The notes under the pieces are model-generated. The model saw only the letters and a list, made by a program, of their open reading frames with translations. It was not told the origin of the DNA and ran no database searches. Of a DNA stretch of 64,000 bases, positions 17,548 through 26,887 are shown piece after piece; positions within the stretch are counted from its first letter, which is position 1; every line of letters starts with the position of its first letter. This DNA is from Komagataeibacter sp. FNDCR2 (GTDB taxonomy: Bacteria; Pseudomonadota; Alphaproteobacteria; Acetobacterales; Acetobacteraceae). The position numbers and the translations under genes were made by a program. Where the stretch lies: contig NZ_JAIWOU010000001.1 of the NCBI RefSeq assembly GCF_021295395.1, forward strand, positions 2,175,001 to 2,239,000, given 5' to 3'.

Positions 17548-18998
17548 GCGCGCAGGATCATGACCTGTCCCCGGTTCCAAATCCGCAGGGCGCGGCCACG
17601 GGGGAGATGTCCGTCGTGCCGCCAGCGGGGGGGCAGGCCCCGGCTGAGCTGCCGCCCGCGCTGCTGGCCTTCTATTCGCCCAGCGCGGCGCTGATCGAAC
17701 TGCCGCCATCGGACGCGGCGCGCTACGTGATCTGGATTGTCGGCGCGCTGGTCGCGGCGGCGCTGGCGGTGATGACGTTCCTCCCGCTGGACAGGGTGGT
17801 CAGCGTCAACGGCAGGCTGAGCCCGTTTGACGACACGATGGTCCTCCAGCCGCTGGAAACCGCGATCATCCGCTCCATCGACGTGCATGAGGGCGACCGG
17901 GTGCGCAAGGGGCAGGTGCTGGCCCGCCTCGACCCGACCATGACTGACGCGGATGTCACCAACCTGCGCCGGCAGGTCATGGCCTACCGCGCGGAAGTCG
18001 CCCGCCGCATGGCGGAGGCGACCGGCCAGCCCTACGTGGCGGATATGAAAGACCCCGCTTCCGTGCAGGAGGCGGCGGCCTATCTGCGCCGGCAGGCGGA
18101 ATACAACGCCCAGATGGCCAGCTATGACCGCCAGATCGCGGGGCTGGAAAGTGAGTTGCAGGGCCATGAGGCGAGTGCCGCGATGTATGCCGCCCGTGTC
18201 CGTGTCGCGCGGGATGTGCAGGATATGCGCGTGCGCCTTCAGCATGAGCAGGTGGGCAGCCGCCTGTCCACGCTGGCGGCGCAGGATACCCTGATGGAGG
18301 TGGTGCGCGCGCAGGTCTCCGCCCGGCATGAGGCCGACAGCACCCGCGCCCGGCTCGATGCCATGAAGGCCCAGCGCGATGGGTACGCCAGCAACTGGCA
18401 CGCCACGGTGTACCAGGATCTCGCGCTGGCCCAGCACCGGCTGGCCGATGCCGATGGCGGCTACAGCAAGGCCATGCTGCATCATGACCTGATCGTCATG
18501 CGCGCCGGGCGCGACGCGGTGGTACTCAGCATCGCGCACCTGTCCACCGGGTCCGTCATACAGGCGGCCTCACCCCTCATGACGCTGGTGCCGCTGGGCG
18601 GTCATCTGGATGTGGAGGCCAGCCTGCGGGGCGTGGATGCGGGTTATGTGCGCGTGGGCGACCGGGCCTTGCTGAAATTCGCGGCCTTTCCCTACACCCA
18701 GTACGGTGGGGCCGAGGCCAGCGTGCGTGTCATCAGCGCCGATTCGTTCGATACCCGCTCTGCCCCGGGGGCGGAAGCGGCCCAGCAGGGCGGTGATGGC
18801 GCGCTCGACCCGCAGGCGGCCTATTACCGCGTGCGCCTGTCCATTGACCGTTACACCCTGCATGGGGTGCCGCCTTTCTTCCAGCCGCAGCCGGGCATGC
18901 CGGTGGAAGCCGACATCCATGTCGGGCGGCGGACCATGATGCAGTACCTGCTCAACCGCCTGCTGCCCGCCGTGACCGACGGCATGCGCGAACCCTGA
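17544..18998 (+). CDS. HlyD-family type I secretion membrane fusion protein
   Basis: Periplasmic adaptor that would link the upstream ABC transporter to an outer-membrane TolC channel. ATG 17544 overlaps the ABC stop by four bases, giving 484 aa. A single transmembrane helix lies near 65-85 after a proline-rich cytosolic tail. Then come a first lipoyl half (LQPLETAIIRSIDVHEGDRV), a long alanine/arginine-rich coiled-coil hairpin (about 140-310), the second half with HHDLIVMRAGRDAVVL, and a C-terminal beta-barrel. No TolC-like gene is in the window. Confidence 0.9.
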   Translation: MSAQDHDLSPVPNPQGAATGEMSVVPPAGGQAPAELPPALLAFYSPSAALIELPPSDAARYVIWIVGALVAAALAVMTFLPLDRVVSVNGRLSPFDDTMVLQPLETAIIRSIDVHEGDRVRKGQVLARLDPTMTDADVTNLRRQVMAYRAEVARRMAEATGQPYVADMKDPASVQEAAAYLRRQAEYNAQMASYDRQIAGLESELQGHEASAAMYAARVRVARDVQDMRVRLQHEQVGSRLSTLAAQDTLMEVVRAQVSARHEADSTRARLDAMKAQRDGYASNWHATVYQDLALAQHRLADADGGYSKAMLHHDLIVMRAGRDAVVLSIAHLSTGSVIQAASPLMTLVPLGGHLDVEASLRGVDAGYVRVGDRALLKFAAFPYTQYGGAEASVRVISADSFDTRSAPGAEAAQQGGDGALDPQAAYYRVRLSIDRYTLHGVPPFFQPQPGMPVEADIHVGRRTMMQYLLNRLLPAVTDGMREP

Positions 18999-19012
18999 GC
19001 GGGCGGCGTCCG

Positions 19013-20779
19013 GTGCGCGGGCTTCTGTCCGGTCTGGTGGGGGGGCTGTCCCCCATTGCCCGTTTCCGCCGCGCGTGCCGCCTGCTGGAACACGAAACGC
19101 GCGCGGCGCAGGGTTTCGCCCTGCTGGGCGTGCTGGCGCGCGACGGCATGGTGGCGGCGCAGTATCAGGTGGCGCGCGCCTATCTGGAAGGGACCGGCGT
19201 GCCCCGCAGCCCCCTTGAGGGCGTGCGCTGGATGCACGCGGCCGCCAGCGCGGGCCATGCGGAGGCCGGTTTTTCCCTTGCCCTCATGCTGCTGCTCGAC
19301 CCGCCGCACCGGCGCGGGGCCGATGGCCTGCTGCCCGTGGCGCTGCCCGCCGGGCTGGAGCAGTGGCCCGACCCGCTCGCGGCCATGGGCTGGGCACGTC
19401 GCGCCGCGCAGGCCGGCCTGCCGGAGGCACAGGCCCTGTATGGCTATCTGCTGGCCACGGGTCCGGACTGCGCGCGCGACCCGCAGGCGGCAGGGGCATG
19501 GTGCGCGCGGGCGGCGCGGGCGGGATGCCCGCAGGGTGATCTGGGTCTGGCGGTAGTACATCTTGCAGCCGGTGGCGACGTGCCGGGCGCCGATCCCGAT
19601 GCGGTGGCCGCCCTGGTCCGTGCGGCGGAACATGGCCTGCCCACGGCGCAGTACATGCTTGGCCTGCTGCATGAACGGGGCTGGGGCGTGTTGCCCGATG
19701 GCGCGCGGGCGGCGCAGTGGTACGCGCGCGCCGCCGAACGGGGCGTGCGCCCCGCGCAGGCGCGTTATGGCGCGCTGCTGCTACAGGGAAAAACGGGGGC
19801 CGCGCGCGATGTCATGGCCGCCGAGACATGGCTGCGCCGCGCGGCGCTGGCGGGGGACCGGGAGGCCGCGACCCTGCTGGGGGATCTGCATGTTCATGGC
19901 GAAGCCGCCATTCCCGGCGACCATGAGGCCGTGAAATGGTATCGCATGGCGGCGGAGCAGGACCACGCCATGGCCTGCCACATGCTGGCGCTGCTGTATG
20001 TGGCCGGGCGCGGTGTCGCCGCCGATGCCGCGCAGGCCCGCATCTGGCTGGAACGTGCCGCCGCATTGGGGAATGTCGCGGCCATGACGGATCTGGCCGC
20101 AACATTCCCGGCCGCAACATTTCCGGCACAGGGGCCGGGAAATGGGGTCGTCGGTGCCCCGGTCGTTGATTTCGCGCCAGCGGCGCGGGCGGGTGACCCG
20201 GTCGCGGCGTTCAACCTTGCCGTCAGCCTGCATGCGGGCGTGGGGTGCGCGCCCCAGCCGGGGCAGGCGGTGGTGTGGATGGAACGCGCGGCCCGTGCCG
20301 GTGTGGTCAATGCCCAGTACTGGCTGGGGCGCATGCTTCTGGGCGGCGGGGGCATGCAGGCCGATCCGGCGCGCGCGCGGTACTGGCTGGAACTGGCGGC
20401 GCGCCATGGCCTGCCGGAAGCCTGTCTGGTCGCGGCCCAGCTCAGGCTGGATGGGCGGGGCGGCCCGCGAGACCATGCGGGCGCGCTGGCGCTCTATCAC
20501 CACGCGGCCCGCGCGGGGCGGGTGGAAGCCATGTTTTCTCTTGGCGCGATGTATGGCGGGGGGCACGACATAGCGCCCGACCGCGCACGGGCGCTGCACT
20601 GGTTCCGTCTGGGCGCGGAGCGTGGCCATGCGCTGTCGCGGCTTATGCTCGGGCGGTATCTGGCCCGTGGCCTGGCGGGTACGGTGGATGTCCCGCAGGC
20701 TCGCTACTGGTTCGGGCAGGCGGCGGCACAGGGTGTGGACGCGGCGCGGGCGGAACTGGAGCATATGGATGCGGGATAG
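19013..20779 (+). CDS. Sel1-repeat (TPR-like) protein
   Basis: 588 aa built almost wholly of Sel1-like helical repeats of about 36 residues, seen as recurring A-x-x-x-LG-x-(L/M)-x-x-x-G-x-G-V and A-x-x-W-(Y/F/L)-x-x-A-A-x-x-G units; I count at least eleven. A protein-interaction scaffold without catalytic residues. It has no clear signal peptide. It starts at GTG 19013, 14 bases after the hlyD stop, and overlaps the next glycosyltransferase by 11 bases, so it belongs to the secretion/glycosylation operon. Possible roles are adaptor, substrate receptor or assembly factor for the glycosyltransferases; this is inference. Confidence 0.85.
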   Translation: MRGLLSGLVGGLSPIARFRRACRLLEHETRAAQGFALLGVLARDGMVAAQYQVARAYLEGTGVPRSPLEGVRWMHAAASAGHAEAGFSLALMLLLDPPHRRGADGLLPVALPAGLEQWPDPLAAMGWARRAAQAGLPEAQALYGYLLATGPDCARDPQAAGAWCARAARAGCPQGDLGLAVVHLAAGGDVPGADPDAVAALVRAAEHGLPTAQYMLGLLHERGWGVLPDGARAAQWYARAAERGVRPAQARYGALLLQGKTGAARDVMAAETWLRRAALAGDREAATLLGDLHVHGEAAIPGDHEAVKWYRMAAEQDHAMACHMLALLYVAGRGVAADAAQARIWLERAAALGNVAAMTDLAATFPAATFPAQGPGNGVVGAPVVDFAPAARAGDPVAAFNLAVSLHAGVGCAPQPGQAVVWMERAARAGVVNAQYWLGRMLLGGGGMQADPARARYWLELAARHGLPEACLVAAQLRLDGRGGPRDHAGALALYHHAARAGRVEAMFSLGAMYGGGHDIAPDRARALHWFRLGAERGHALSRLMLGRYLARGLAGTVDVPQARYWFGQAAAQGVDAARAELEHMDAG

Positions 20780-23711
20780 GCCGCCTCCTGATCCCCCCGC
20801 GCCACCCATTGCCATGCCCGGCGCGGACATGGCGGCGGCCATGCGGCATGCGCACGATCTCGCGGCACGGGGGCAGCCCGCGCTGGCCCTGGCGTGGATG
20901 GAACGCGCGGCGCGGCTGGCCCCGGCGGATGGCGCGGTGCGGTACGCACTGGCGGCGGCCCGTCTGGGGGCTGGTGATGGCGTGGGGGCGGCCCGCGCGG
21001 TGGAAACGGTTCTGGCGTCGCAGCCTTTTCGTGCGGGGGCGCGGCTGCTGGTGCTGGCCTGCTGCATGGCGGGCGCATGGGCGCGCGCGGCCGTGGCGCT
21101 TGAGCATTTCCTGCGCGTGTACGGATTTGATCCGGCCCTGCGCCTTCCCGCGGATCTGGTCTGTCGGCACATGGCGCTGCCCGGCTGGTGCGCGCTGGAT
21201 CCGGATGGCGGATTGCATTGGGGTGGCCTGCCTGATGGAAACCGGCCGGAGGTCAGGCTGGATGGGCGGAAGATCCGGTCTCCTGATCCTGCCCGCAGGA
21301 CCCTGACCCTGCCGCAGCACTGGCGGCGGGCGCGTGACATTATGGTGGTGCATAATGGCATGCCCCTGCTGGGCAGCCAGCCGGACCCGGCGGCGTTATG
21401 TTGCCTGATGGGGGCCGTCTGGCCCGATGTGCAGGGAATCACGGGCTGGATTTTCATGCCCGCGCAACCGGATCGCCGCCCCGAACTCCATGTGGAAGAT
21501 GCATATGGCAGGCGACCGCTGGCCCTGTCCGCTACGGTGCGCGAGGGCGTCCATGGCCCCGGCCTGCCCGTATGGGGGTTTGGCGTGAACTGGGCTGATC
21601 TCGCACCCCATGGCGCCGTGCGCGTCGTCATGGCGGATGGGCGGGATCTGACCGGATCCCCCCTGCCGGTGCGCCTGCCGCGCGCGCGCCGGGTGTTTCC
21701 CGTCGCGCCTGCGCGCGGGGCCGCGCCCGCGCGCGCGCCGCGACGGGCGGCCTGCTGCTGGGTGGTCATTCCGGTCTATGCCGACCGGGCGCGCACGCTC
21801 GCCTGTCTGGACAGCGTGCGCCAGAGCCTGCCGTCACCTGTGGGCGGCGTGACGGTACAGGTCATGGTGGTGGATGACGCCACGCCCGATCCCCTGCTGG
21901 CCCGCGCGCTGGATGACCGCGCCGCCCAGGGGAGCATCATGCTGCGGCGGCACGCGGCCAATGGCGGCTATCCGGCGGCGGTCAATACGGCGCTGGCTGA
22001 TGCGCGGGGCATGGATGTCGTCCTGCTCAACAGCGATACGCTGGTCGCGCCGGGCTGGCTGGAGGAGTTGCGGCGCGTGGCCTATGCGCGCGCCGATACG
22101 GGCACGGTCTCACCCCTTTCCAATGACGCCTCGATCCTGACATGGCCGGATCCGGCCCGGCCGCGACCGCTGGCCGGGGGGGTGGAGGCGGTGCGCCACC
22201 TCATGGCCGCGGCCCTGCGCGCCAATGGCGGGCGGGATGTGGACATTCCCACCGCCCATGGCTTCTGCATGCTGATCCGCCATGACTGCCTGCGCCAGAC
22301 CGGCGCGTTCCGCCCGGAACTGTTTGGCCGGGGGTATGGGGAGGAAAATGATTTTTCCATGCGCGCCCGGCTGGCGGGCTGGCGGCACCGGGCGGCGCCG
22401 GGCGTGTTCGTGGGGCATGTGGGGAGCGTTTCCTTCGGGTGGAGGCGCGCGGCATTGCAGCAGCGCAACCTGTGGGTGCTGAACCGGCTCTTTCCCGGTT
22501 ATGACGCGCTGGTGCGGGCGCATGTCGGGGCCGACCCGCTGGCGGCGGCGCGCCAGCGGCTGTCCCTGCTGGTCTGGCGGGGGGCGGGAGTGCGCGCGGG
22601 ACTGCACGGCGCGGTGCTGCTGGTCACCCATGCCGAGGCGGGCGGGGTCGGTCGGGTCGTCGCCCGGCGCGCGGAAATGTGGCGGGCACGGGGGCTGCTG
22701 CCGGTCGTGCTGGCACCCGCGCCCGGCGGGTTCGTGCTGAGCGATGGCACGCGGGAAGGAGACTGCCCGCCGCTCTCCCTCCGGTGGCCTGAATATGGCC
22801 CCGTGCTTGTCGCGCTGCTGCGCGCGCTGGGGCTGGCGCGCATCGAGGTTCACCACCATCTGGGCCATGGCGGCCGGGTGCGCGAACTGTGCGACCGGCT
22901 GGGCCGCGAATTCGGGGTGCCGTATGACCGCCATGTGCATGACTATGCGGGCATCTGCCCGCGTATCACGCTGGTCGGCCCGGCGGGCCGGTATTGTGGC
23001 GAGCCGGATATGGCGGGGTGCCGGGCCTGTATCCATACGCTGGGCGCGCTGGGGGATGAGGCGGATGTCGGCCGCCTGCGCCGCGATACGGCCCGCGACC
23101 TTGCCCGCGCGCGGCGCGTGGTCGTGCCCAGTGCCGATGTGGCGCGCAGGCTGGGGCGGTACTTCCCCGCTATTTCCTATGACATACAGCCACTGGAAGA
23201 TGACCGCCCCGATCAGGGCCTGACCTGTTTCGCTGCCGCCGGGGATGAGTTGCCCGCCTCCGGCCTGCCGCCGCCCACGGGGCGGTGCCGGGTGGTCGTG
23301 GCCGGGGCGATCGGCCCGGAAAAGGGGCATGGCGTCCTGCTGGCCGCCGCGCGTGACGCCACGGCGCGCGACCTGCCGCTGGAGTTCATGGTGGTCGGGC
23401 ATACATGTGATGACGCGCCCCTGCTGGAAACCGGGCGTGTCTTCATCACCGGCCCGTACGAGGCGGATGACGCGGTGACCCTTCTGCGCGGCTGTGCGGG
23501 GCAGGTCGGTTTCGTGCCCTCGGTCTGTCCCGAGACATGGTGTTTCACCCTCACCCTGCTGTGGCGGGCGGGGCTGCGCAGTGTGGCTTTCGACCTGGGC
23601 GCGCCCGCCGCGCGCATCCGCGCGACGGGACGCGGCTGGTGTGTCCCGCCCGGACTGCCCGTTCACCAATTGAATACGTTTTTGCTGTCTTATGCCCGGG
23701 CCCGTTCATGA
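20769..23711 (+). CDS. Three-part glycosyltransferase: TPR-like N-terminus, GT2, GT4-like
   Basis: 980 aa from ATG 20769, which overlaps the Sel1 gene by 11 bases; an upstream in-frame extension to 20622 is unlikely. Residues about 15-115 are alanine-rich helical TPR-like repeats. A beta-rich linker region follows. A GT2 domain begins at CWVVIPVYADR, has MVVDDAT, VVLLNSDTLV and a GRGYGEENDFSMRARLAGW acceptor-site motif. The C-terminal part begins at LLVTHAEAGGVGRVV and has a GT-B fold with VVVAGAIGPEKGHG and a VCPETWCFTL motif in place of the usual E-x7-E. It could add two sugars in sequence to one acceptor. Such fusions are typical of surface glycan or glycoprotein loci. Confidence 0.85.
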   Translation: MRDRPPPDPPAPPIAMPGADMAAAMRHAHDLAARGQPALALAWMERAARLAPADGAVRYALAAARLGAGDGVGAARAVETVLASQPFRAGARLLVLACCMAGAWARAAVALEHFLRVYGFDPALRLPADLVCRHMALPGWCALDPDGGLHWGGLPDGNRPEVRLDGRKIRSPDPARRTLTLPQHWRRARDIMVVHNGMPLLGSQPDPAALCCLMGAVWPDVQGITGWIFMPAQPDRRPELHVEDAYGRRPLALSATVREGVHGPGLPVWGFGVNWADLAPHGAVRVVMADGRDLTGSPLPVRLPRARRVFPVAPARGAAPARAPRRAACCWVVIPVYADRARTLACLDSVRQSLPSPVGGVTVQVMVVDDATPDPLLARALDDRAAQGSIMLRRHAANGGYPAAVNTALADARGMDVVLLNSDTLVAPGWLEELRRVAYARADTGTVSPLSNDASILTWPDPARPRPLAGGVEAVRHLMAAALRANGGRDVDIPTAHGFCMLIRHDCLRQTGAFRPELFGRGYGEENDFSMRARLAGWRHRAAPGVFVGHVGSVSFGWRRAALQQRNLWVLNRLFPGYDALVRAHVGADPLAAARQRLSLLVWRGAGVRAGLHGAVLLVTHAEAGGVGRVVARRAEMWRARGLLPVVLAPAPGGFVLSDGTREGDCPPLSLRWPEYGPVLVALLRALGLARIEVHHHLGHGGRVRELCDRLGREFGVPYDRHVHDYAGICPRITLVGPAGRYCGEPDMAGCRACIHTLGALGDEADVGRLRRDTARDLARARRVVVPSADVARRLGRYFPAISYDIQPLEDDRPDQGLTCFAAAGDELPASGLPPPTGRCRVVVAGAIGPEKGHGVLLAAARDATARDLPLEFMVVGHTCDDAPLLETGRVFITGPYEADDAVTLLRGCAGQVGFVPSVCPETWCFTLTLLWRAGLRSVAFDLGAPAARIRATGRGWCVPPGLPVHQLNTFLLSYARARS

Positions 23712-23796
23712 CCACAGGAAAGAGGCCCGTCTTGCTTCCCATTTCTCAGGCCGGTCAGCATTTTCCCTTTTCCTTCTGTCCGGGAAGGGAAGGATA

Positions 23797-24789
23797 ATGG
23801 GAATTCAGCCCACCCCCCTCCCCGCCGGGCAGGCAGGCACGATACAGGCCAGCGCCCGGCTTATCCGGCTGGAGGCCGGTACGTACTGCATCTTTCACGC
23901 CCCGGCCCCGGTGGTCGCCGCCGTGGGGGGCGTATCGGGCATGCGGATCAGCGTGCCGCCGGGCATGGCGCATGTGCGGATCAGCACATTTGATGCGGAA
24001 GGCTGGATCGGCGCGCGGGACGGGGCCGCGCTGGTACGGGTGCCCGACGATGGGGGGGCGGTACTGGTCACCACCTATCGTGACGGGACGGAAGGCCGTG
24101 ACCTGCCGGGGGTGCAGGTGGTGCGCCTGTCCGGTCCCGCCCCGCGCGTGGACAACCCGGTACCCGCGCCGCCGGGCGCCGAACCCGTGGTTGTGGAAGA
24201 GGAAGGCGGCATGACCGCCCATATCCAGCGCCGGGGCGACGTAAAGGCCGCACTGGGGGAATGGATGGGGGAGCGTGGCAGCGGCCAGTGGGTGGAGGGA
24301 TTCGCCATTGTGCCCCCGGACGGCATCGCCGCGTGCGATCTGGAATATCAGGCCATACTGGGTCAGGACTGGTTCTCCCCCTGGGTGGAGGGCGGGGCGT
24401 ATTGCGGCAGCCGGGGCATGGCCCTGCCGGTGCTGGGGCTGCGCGTCCGGCTGAAAGGGGAGGCCGCCCGGACATTGCAGTGCCATGTCGAGGCCGGTTT
24501 TACCGATGGGACCCGCCTTGGGCCGGTGGAAGACGCCCCGGTCATGACCCCGGCCCTGACCCCGCTCGAGGCCTTCCGCATTCACATCCGGCCCCGCGCC
24601 ATCGACCAGACCCCGCCCCCTGCGGCCCCGGCGGAAGACGTAGTGCTGGCGGCCACCCCACCTGCCACGCGCGCGCGGCGGCCCCGGCGGGCCATCCCCG
24701 CCCGTACGGCATCGCCACAGGGCAAAACCGCGCGGAACGTGGCCGATGGCCCCCGGCCATGGTGGCGGCGCAAACCCGCGCAATCGTAA
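23797..24789 (+). CDS. Uncharacterised protein with ChW-like tryptophan pattern
   Basis: 330 aa, unknown. A strong ribosome site (AAGGGAAGGA) precedes ATG 23797. No signal peptide is seen. The N-terminal 120 residues look like beta strands (GTYCIFHAP, MRISVPPGMAHVRI, ALVRVPDDGGAVLVTT). Residues about 145-235 contain HIQRRGDV, SGQWVEGFAI, LEYQAILGQDWFSPWVEGG, YCGSRGMALPVLGLRVRL. This resembles the order of Trp and Gly in ChW (clostridial hydrophobic W) repeats, by eye only. The C-terminal 50 residues are Pro/Arg-rich and basic. It lies between two glycosyltransferase genes in a type I secretion operon, so it may be the exported substrate or a glycan-binding partner. Confidence 0.65.
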   Translation: MGIQPTPLPAGQAGTIQASARLIRLEAGTYCIFHAPAPVVAAVGGVSGMRISVPPGMAHVRISTFDAEGWIGARDGAALVRVPDDGGAVLVTTYRDGTEGRDLPGVQVVRLSGPAPRVDNPVPAPPGAEPVVVEEEGGMTAHIQRRGDVKAALGEWMGERGSGQWVEGFAIVPPDGIAACDLEYQAILGQDWFSPWVEGGAYCGSRGMALPVLGLRVRLKGEAARTLQCHVEAGFTDGTRLGPVEDAPVMTPALTPLEAFRIHIRPRAIDQTPPPAAPAEDVVLAATPPATRARRPRRAIPARTASPQGKTARNVADGPRPWWRRKPAQS

Positions 24790-24808
24790 CGGGACGGAGG
24801 AGGGATGG

Positions 24809-26062
24809 ATGAAATACCTGTTCGTACACCAGAATTTTCCGGGCCAGTTCGTGCATCTCCTGCGCGACCTGCATGCGCGGGGCGGAAACGAGGTTGTTTT
24901 CATAAGTGAAACAGGGCGCATGCAGATGCCCGGCGTGCGGCGGGTCTGCTACAGCCTGCCACCGGCGGCGCGCGTTGACGCCCCGGCCCCCGTGGGGGAA
25001 CTGGCCCGTGGCATGCAGCGCGCGGCGGAGGTGGCGCGCGCGGCGCGCACGCTGCGCGGGCTGGGATATGTGCCCGACATCATCATCGGCCACCATGGCT
25101 GGGGGGAGATGCTGGAACTGGCCGATGTGTACCCCGATGTGCCGATGCTGGGATATTACGAATTCTTCTACCACCCCACCGGCCTCGATGTCGGGTTCGA
25201 CCCGGAATTCGCGCCGCCAGCCAGTGTGGCGCCCCTGGTGCGCGCGCGTAACAGCCTGAACCTGCTGGCCCTCGCGGGGCCGGGATGGGGGCATACGCCC
25301 ACCCGCTTCCAGCGCGATACCTATCCCGACTGGGCACGCGGGCGTCTGACCCTGATGCCGGAGGGTGTGGATCTGGAAAAATGCGCGCCCGCGCCCCATG
25401 CCCGCATGCAGCCTTTCACCCTGGGCGATATTCATGTCCGGCCGGGTGAAAAACTGGTGACCTATGTCGCGCGCGATCTGGAACCCTATCGTGGGTTCCA
25501 TGTCTTCATGCGTGCGCTGCCCCGTATCCTGCGCGCGCGACCGGATGCGCGGGTGATCATGGTGGGGGGGGACGGGGTCAGTTATGGCGGTCGCGCACCC
25601 GCCGGCGCGACATGGCGGCAGCATATGCTGGCGGAACTGGGGGGTGTGCTGGATCTGTCGCGGGTCCATTTCGCGGGCCGGGTGGATCATGGCGGTTTCC
25701 GCCGCCTGCTCCAGCGGTCGGACGCGCATGTGTACCTGACATATCCGTTCGTGGCGTCATGGTCCCTGCGTGAGGCCATGGCCTGTGGCTGCGCCATTGT
25801 GGGGAGCCGGACCCCGCCGGTGGAGGAGTTCGTGCAAGATGGCCGCACCGCGCGGCTGGTACCCTTCCTTGAACCCGGGCGCATAGCCGATGGCGTGCTG
25901 GAACTGCTGGAAGACAGGCGTCTGGCGCGCCGCCTGCGCGCGCAGGCGCGCGCCCGGGCGGAAGACAGTCTGGACATGCGGACCTATATGGCGCGCTATC
26001 ACTCGCTGATCGGCCAGCTTGTCGCCTGCGGGGGGCGTCCCGCCCTGTCGGAAGTGGCCTGA
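24809..26062 (+). CDS. GT4-type glycosyltransferase
   Basis: 417 aa from ATG 24809, 19 bases after the previous stop with GGAGGAGGG upstream. GT-B fold: N-terminal YLFVHQNFPGQF (glycine-poor acceptor loop typical of this subgroup), a central LMPEGVDLEK motif, VTYVARDLEPYRGFHVFMRA (start of donor domain), VIMVGGDG and a final AHVYLTYPFVASWSLREAMA where the GT4 E-x7-E is reduced. Last gene of the six-gene secretion/glycosylation operon and convergent with ppa. Donor and acceptor are unknown. Confidence 0.85.
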   Translation: MKYLFVHQNFPGQFVHLLRDLHARGGNEVVFISETGRMQMPGVRRVCYSLPPAARVDAPAPVGELARGMQRAAEVARAARTLRGLGYVPDIIIGHHGWGEMLELADVYPDVPMLGYYEFFYHPTGLDVGFDPEFAPPASVAPLVRARNSLNLLALAGPGWGHTPTRFQRDTYPDWARGRLTLMPEGVDLEKCAPAPHARMQPFTLGDIHVRPGEKLVTYVARDLEPYRGFHVFMRALPRILRARPDARVIMVGGDGVSYGGRAPAGATWRQHMLAELGGVLDLSRVHFAGRVDHGGFRRLLQRSDAHVYLTYPFVASWSLREAMACGCAIVGSRTPPVEEFVQDGRTARLVPFLEPGRIADGVLELLEDRRLARRLRAQARARAEDSLDMRTYMARYHSLIGQLVACGGRPALSEVA

Positions 26063-26087
26063 CCGCCGGGCCATGCGGACCCGGCGG
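26063..26087. terminator. Hairpin between convergent GT4 and ppa genes
   Basis: CCGCCGGG pairs with CCCGGCGG (8 bp, 9-base loop) directly after the GT4 stop and 15 bases from the ppa stop. It could serve both strands; no U tract is present. Confidence 0.5.
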
Positions 26088-26101
26088 CGGCGTGCAGTTG
26101 T

Positions 26102-26629
26102 TTATTTGGCCGCTACGGCCTTGACGGATTCAAGGATCGCCTCTCCGGCGGCCTTCTTGTCCGCCCAGCCGGAAACCTTGACCCACTTGCCCTTTTCCAG
26201 ATCCTTGTAGCGGGTGAAGAAATGCTCGATTTCCTGCAGCACGATCTCGGGCAGGTCTTCGAGCTTTTCCACCTTGGAATAATAGGGATGCACCTTGTCG
26301 TGCGGGACGCAGATGATCTTTTCGTCCTGCCCGCTCTCGTCTTCCATCTTCAGCATGCCGATGGGGCGCGCGCGCACCACGCAGCCCGGCACCACGGCGG
26401 CGGGCATCAGGACCAGCGCATCGGTCGGGTCGCCATCGGCGGCCAGCGTGTTGGGGATGAAACCATAGGCGGCCGGATAGACCATGGGCGTGAACAGGAT
26501 GCGATCCACCACCACCGCGCCGCTGTCCTTGTCGATTTCGTATTTGACGCCGGAACCCTGCGGAATTTCAATCACGACATTGATGTCGTTGGGCACGTCC
26601 TTGCCGGCTGGAATCTTCGATACGTCCAT
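26102..26629 (-). CDS. ppa: Inorganic pyrophosphatase
   Basis: Hydrolyses pyrophosphate to phosphate in the cytosol and so drives biosynthetic reactions. 175 aa, the normal size of family I enzymes. Visible motifs are [16 protein letters not shown], the signature [10 protein letters not shown] with the metal-binding aspartates, and a later VPHDKVHP. Start ATG 26627-26629 has AGGAGG about 9 bases upstream; an in-frame extension to 26722 lacks family similarity. Confidence 0.95.
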   Translation of the reverse strand: MDVSKIPAGKDVPNDINVVIEIPQGSGVKYEIDKDSGAVVVDRILFTPMVYPAAYGFIPNTLAADGDPTDALVLMPAAVVPGCVVRARPIGMLKMEDESGQDEKIICVPHDKVHPYYSKVEKLEDLPEIVLQEIEHFFTRYKDLEKGKWVKVSGWADKKAAGEAILESVKAVAAK

Positions 26630-26887
26630 TATGTCAGGCCTCCTGCCGCCTGTCCTGTTCGTTATGTGCCGCGACGTCGGCCGCCCCGGCGTGATCTGAC
26701 GGGGTGACCGTATAGCCCGCACCGATTTGTGCGCAAGTCATGTTCTGTGGCGGCCGGGCCCGCATGCGCCCGATCATGAACGTGGCGCCGGTGCGCGCCA
26801 GTGCGCGGGGCGTGGAAAAAATGTAGGGAAAAGCATGCATGGACCTTGCCAAATCCTTCCACATGCGCGAGATCAGGGGCTGCCTGC

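Noticed and set aside
15352-17709. 785-codon open frame antisense to the ABC transporter and adaptor genes
   Set aside because: It mirrors a clear HlyB-like gene with all ATPase motifs; the antisense product is low-complexity His/Gln/Arg-rich with no domain, a usual artefact of high GC third positions.
15236-26101. RTX substrate or TolC gene in the type I secretion region
   Set aside because: No GGxGxDxxx nonapeptide repeats and no TolC-like protein were found on either strand.
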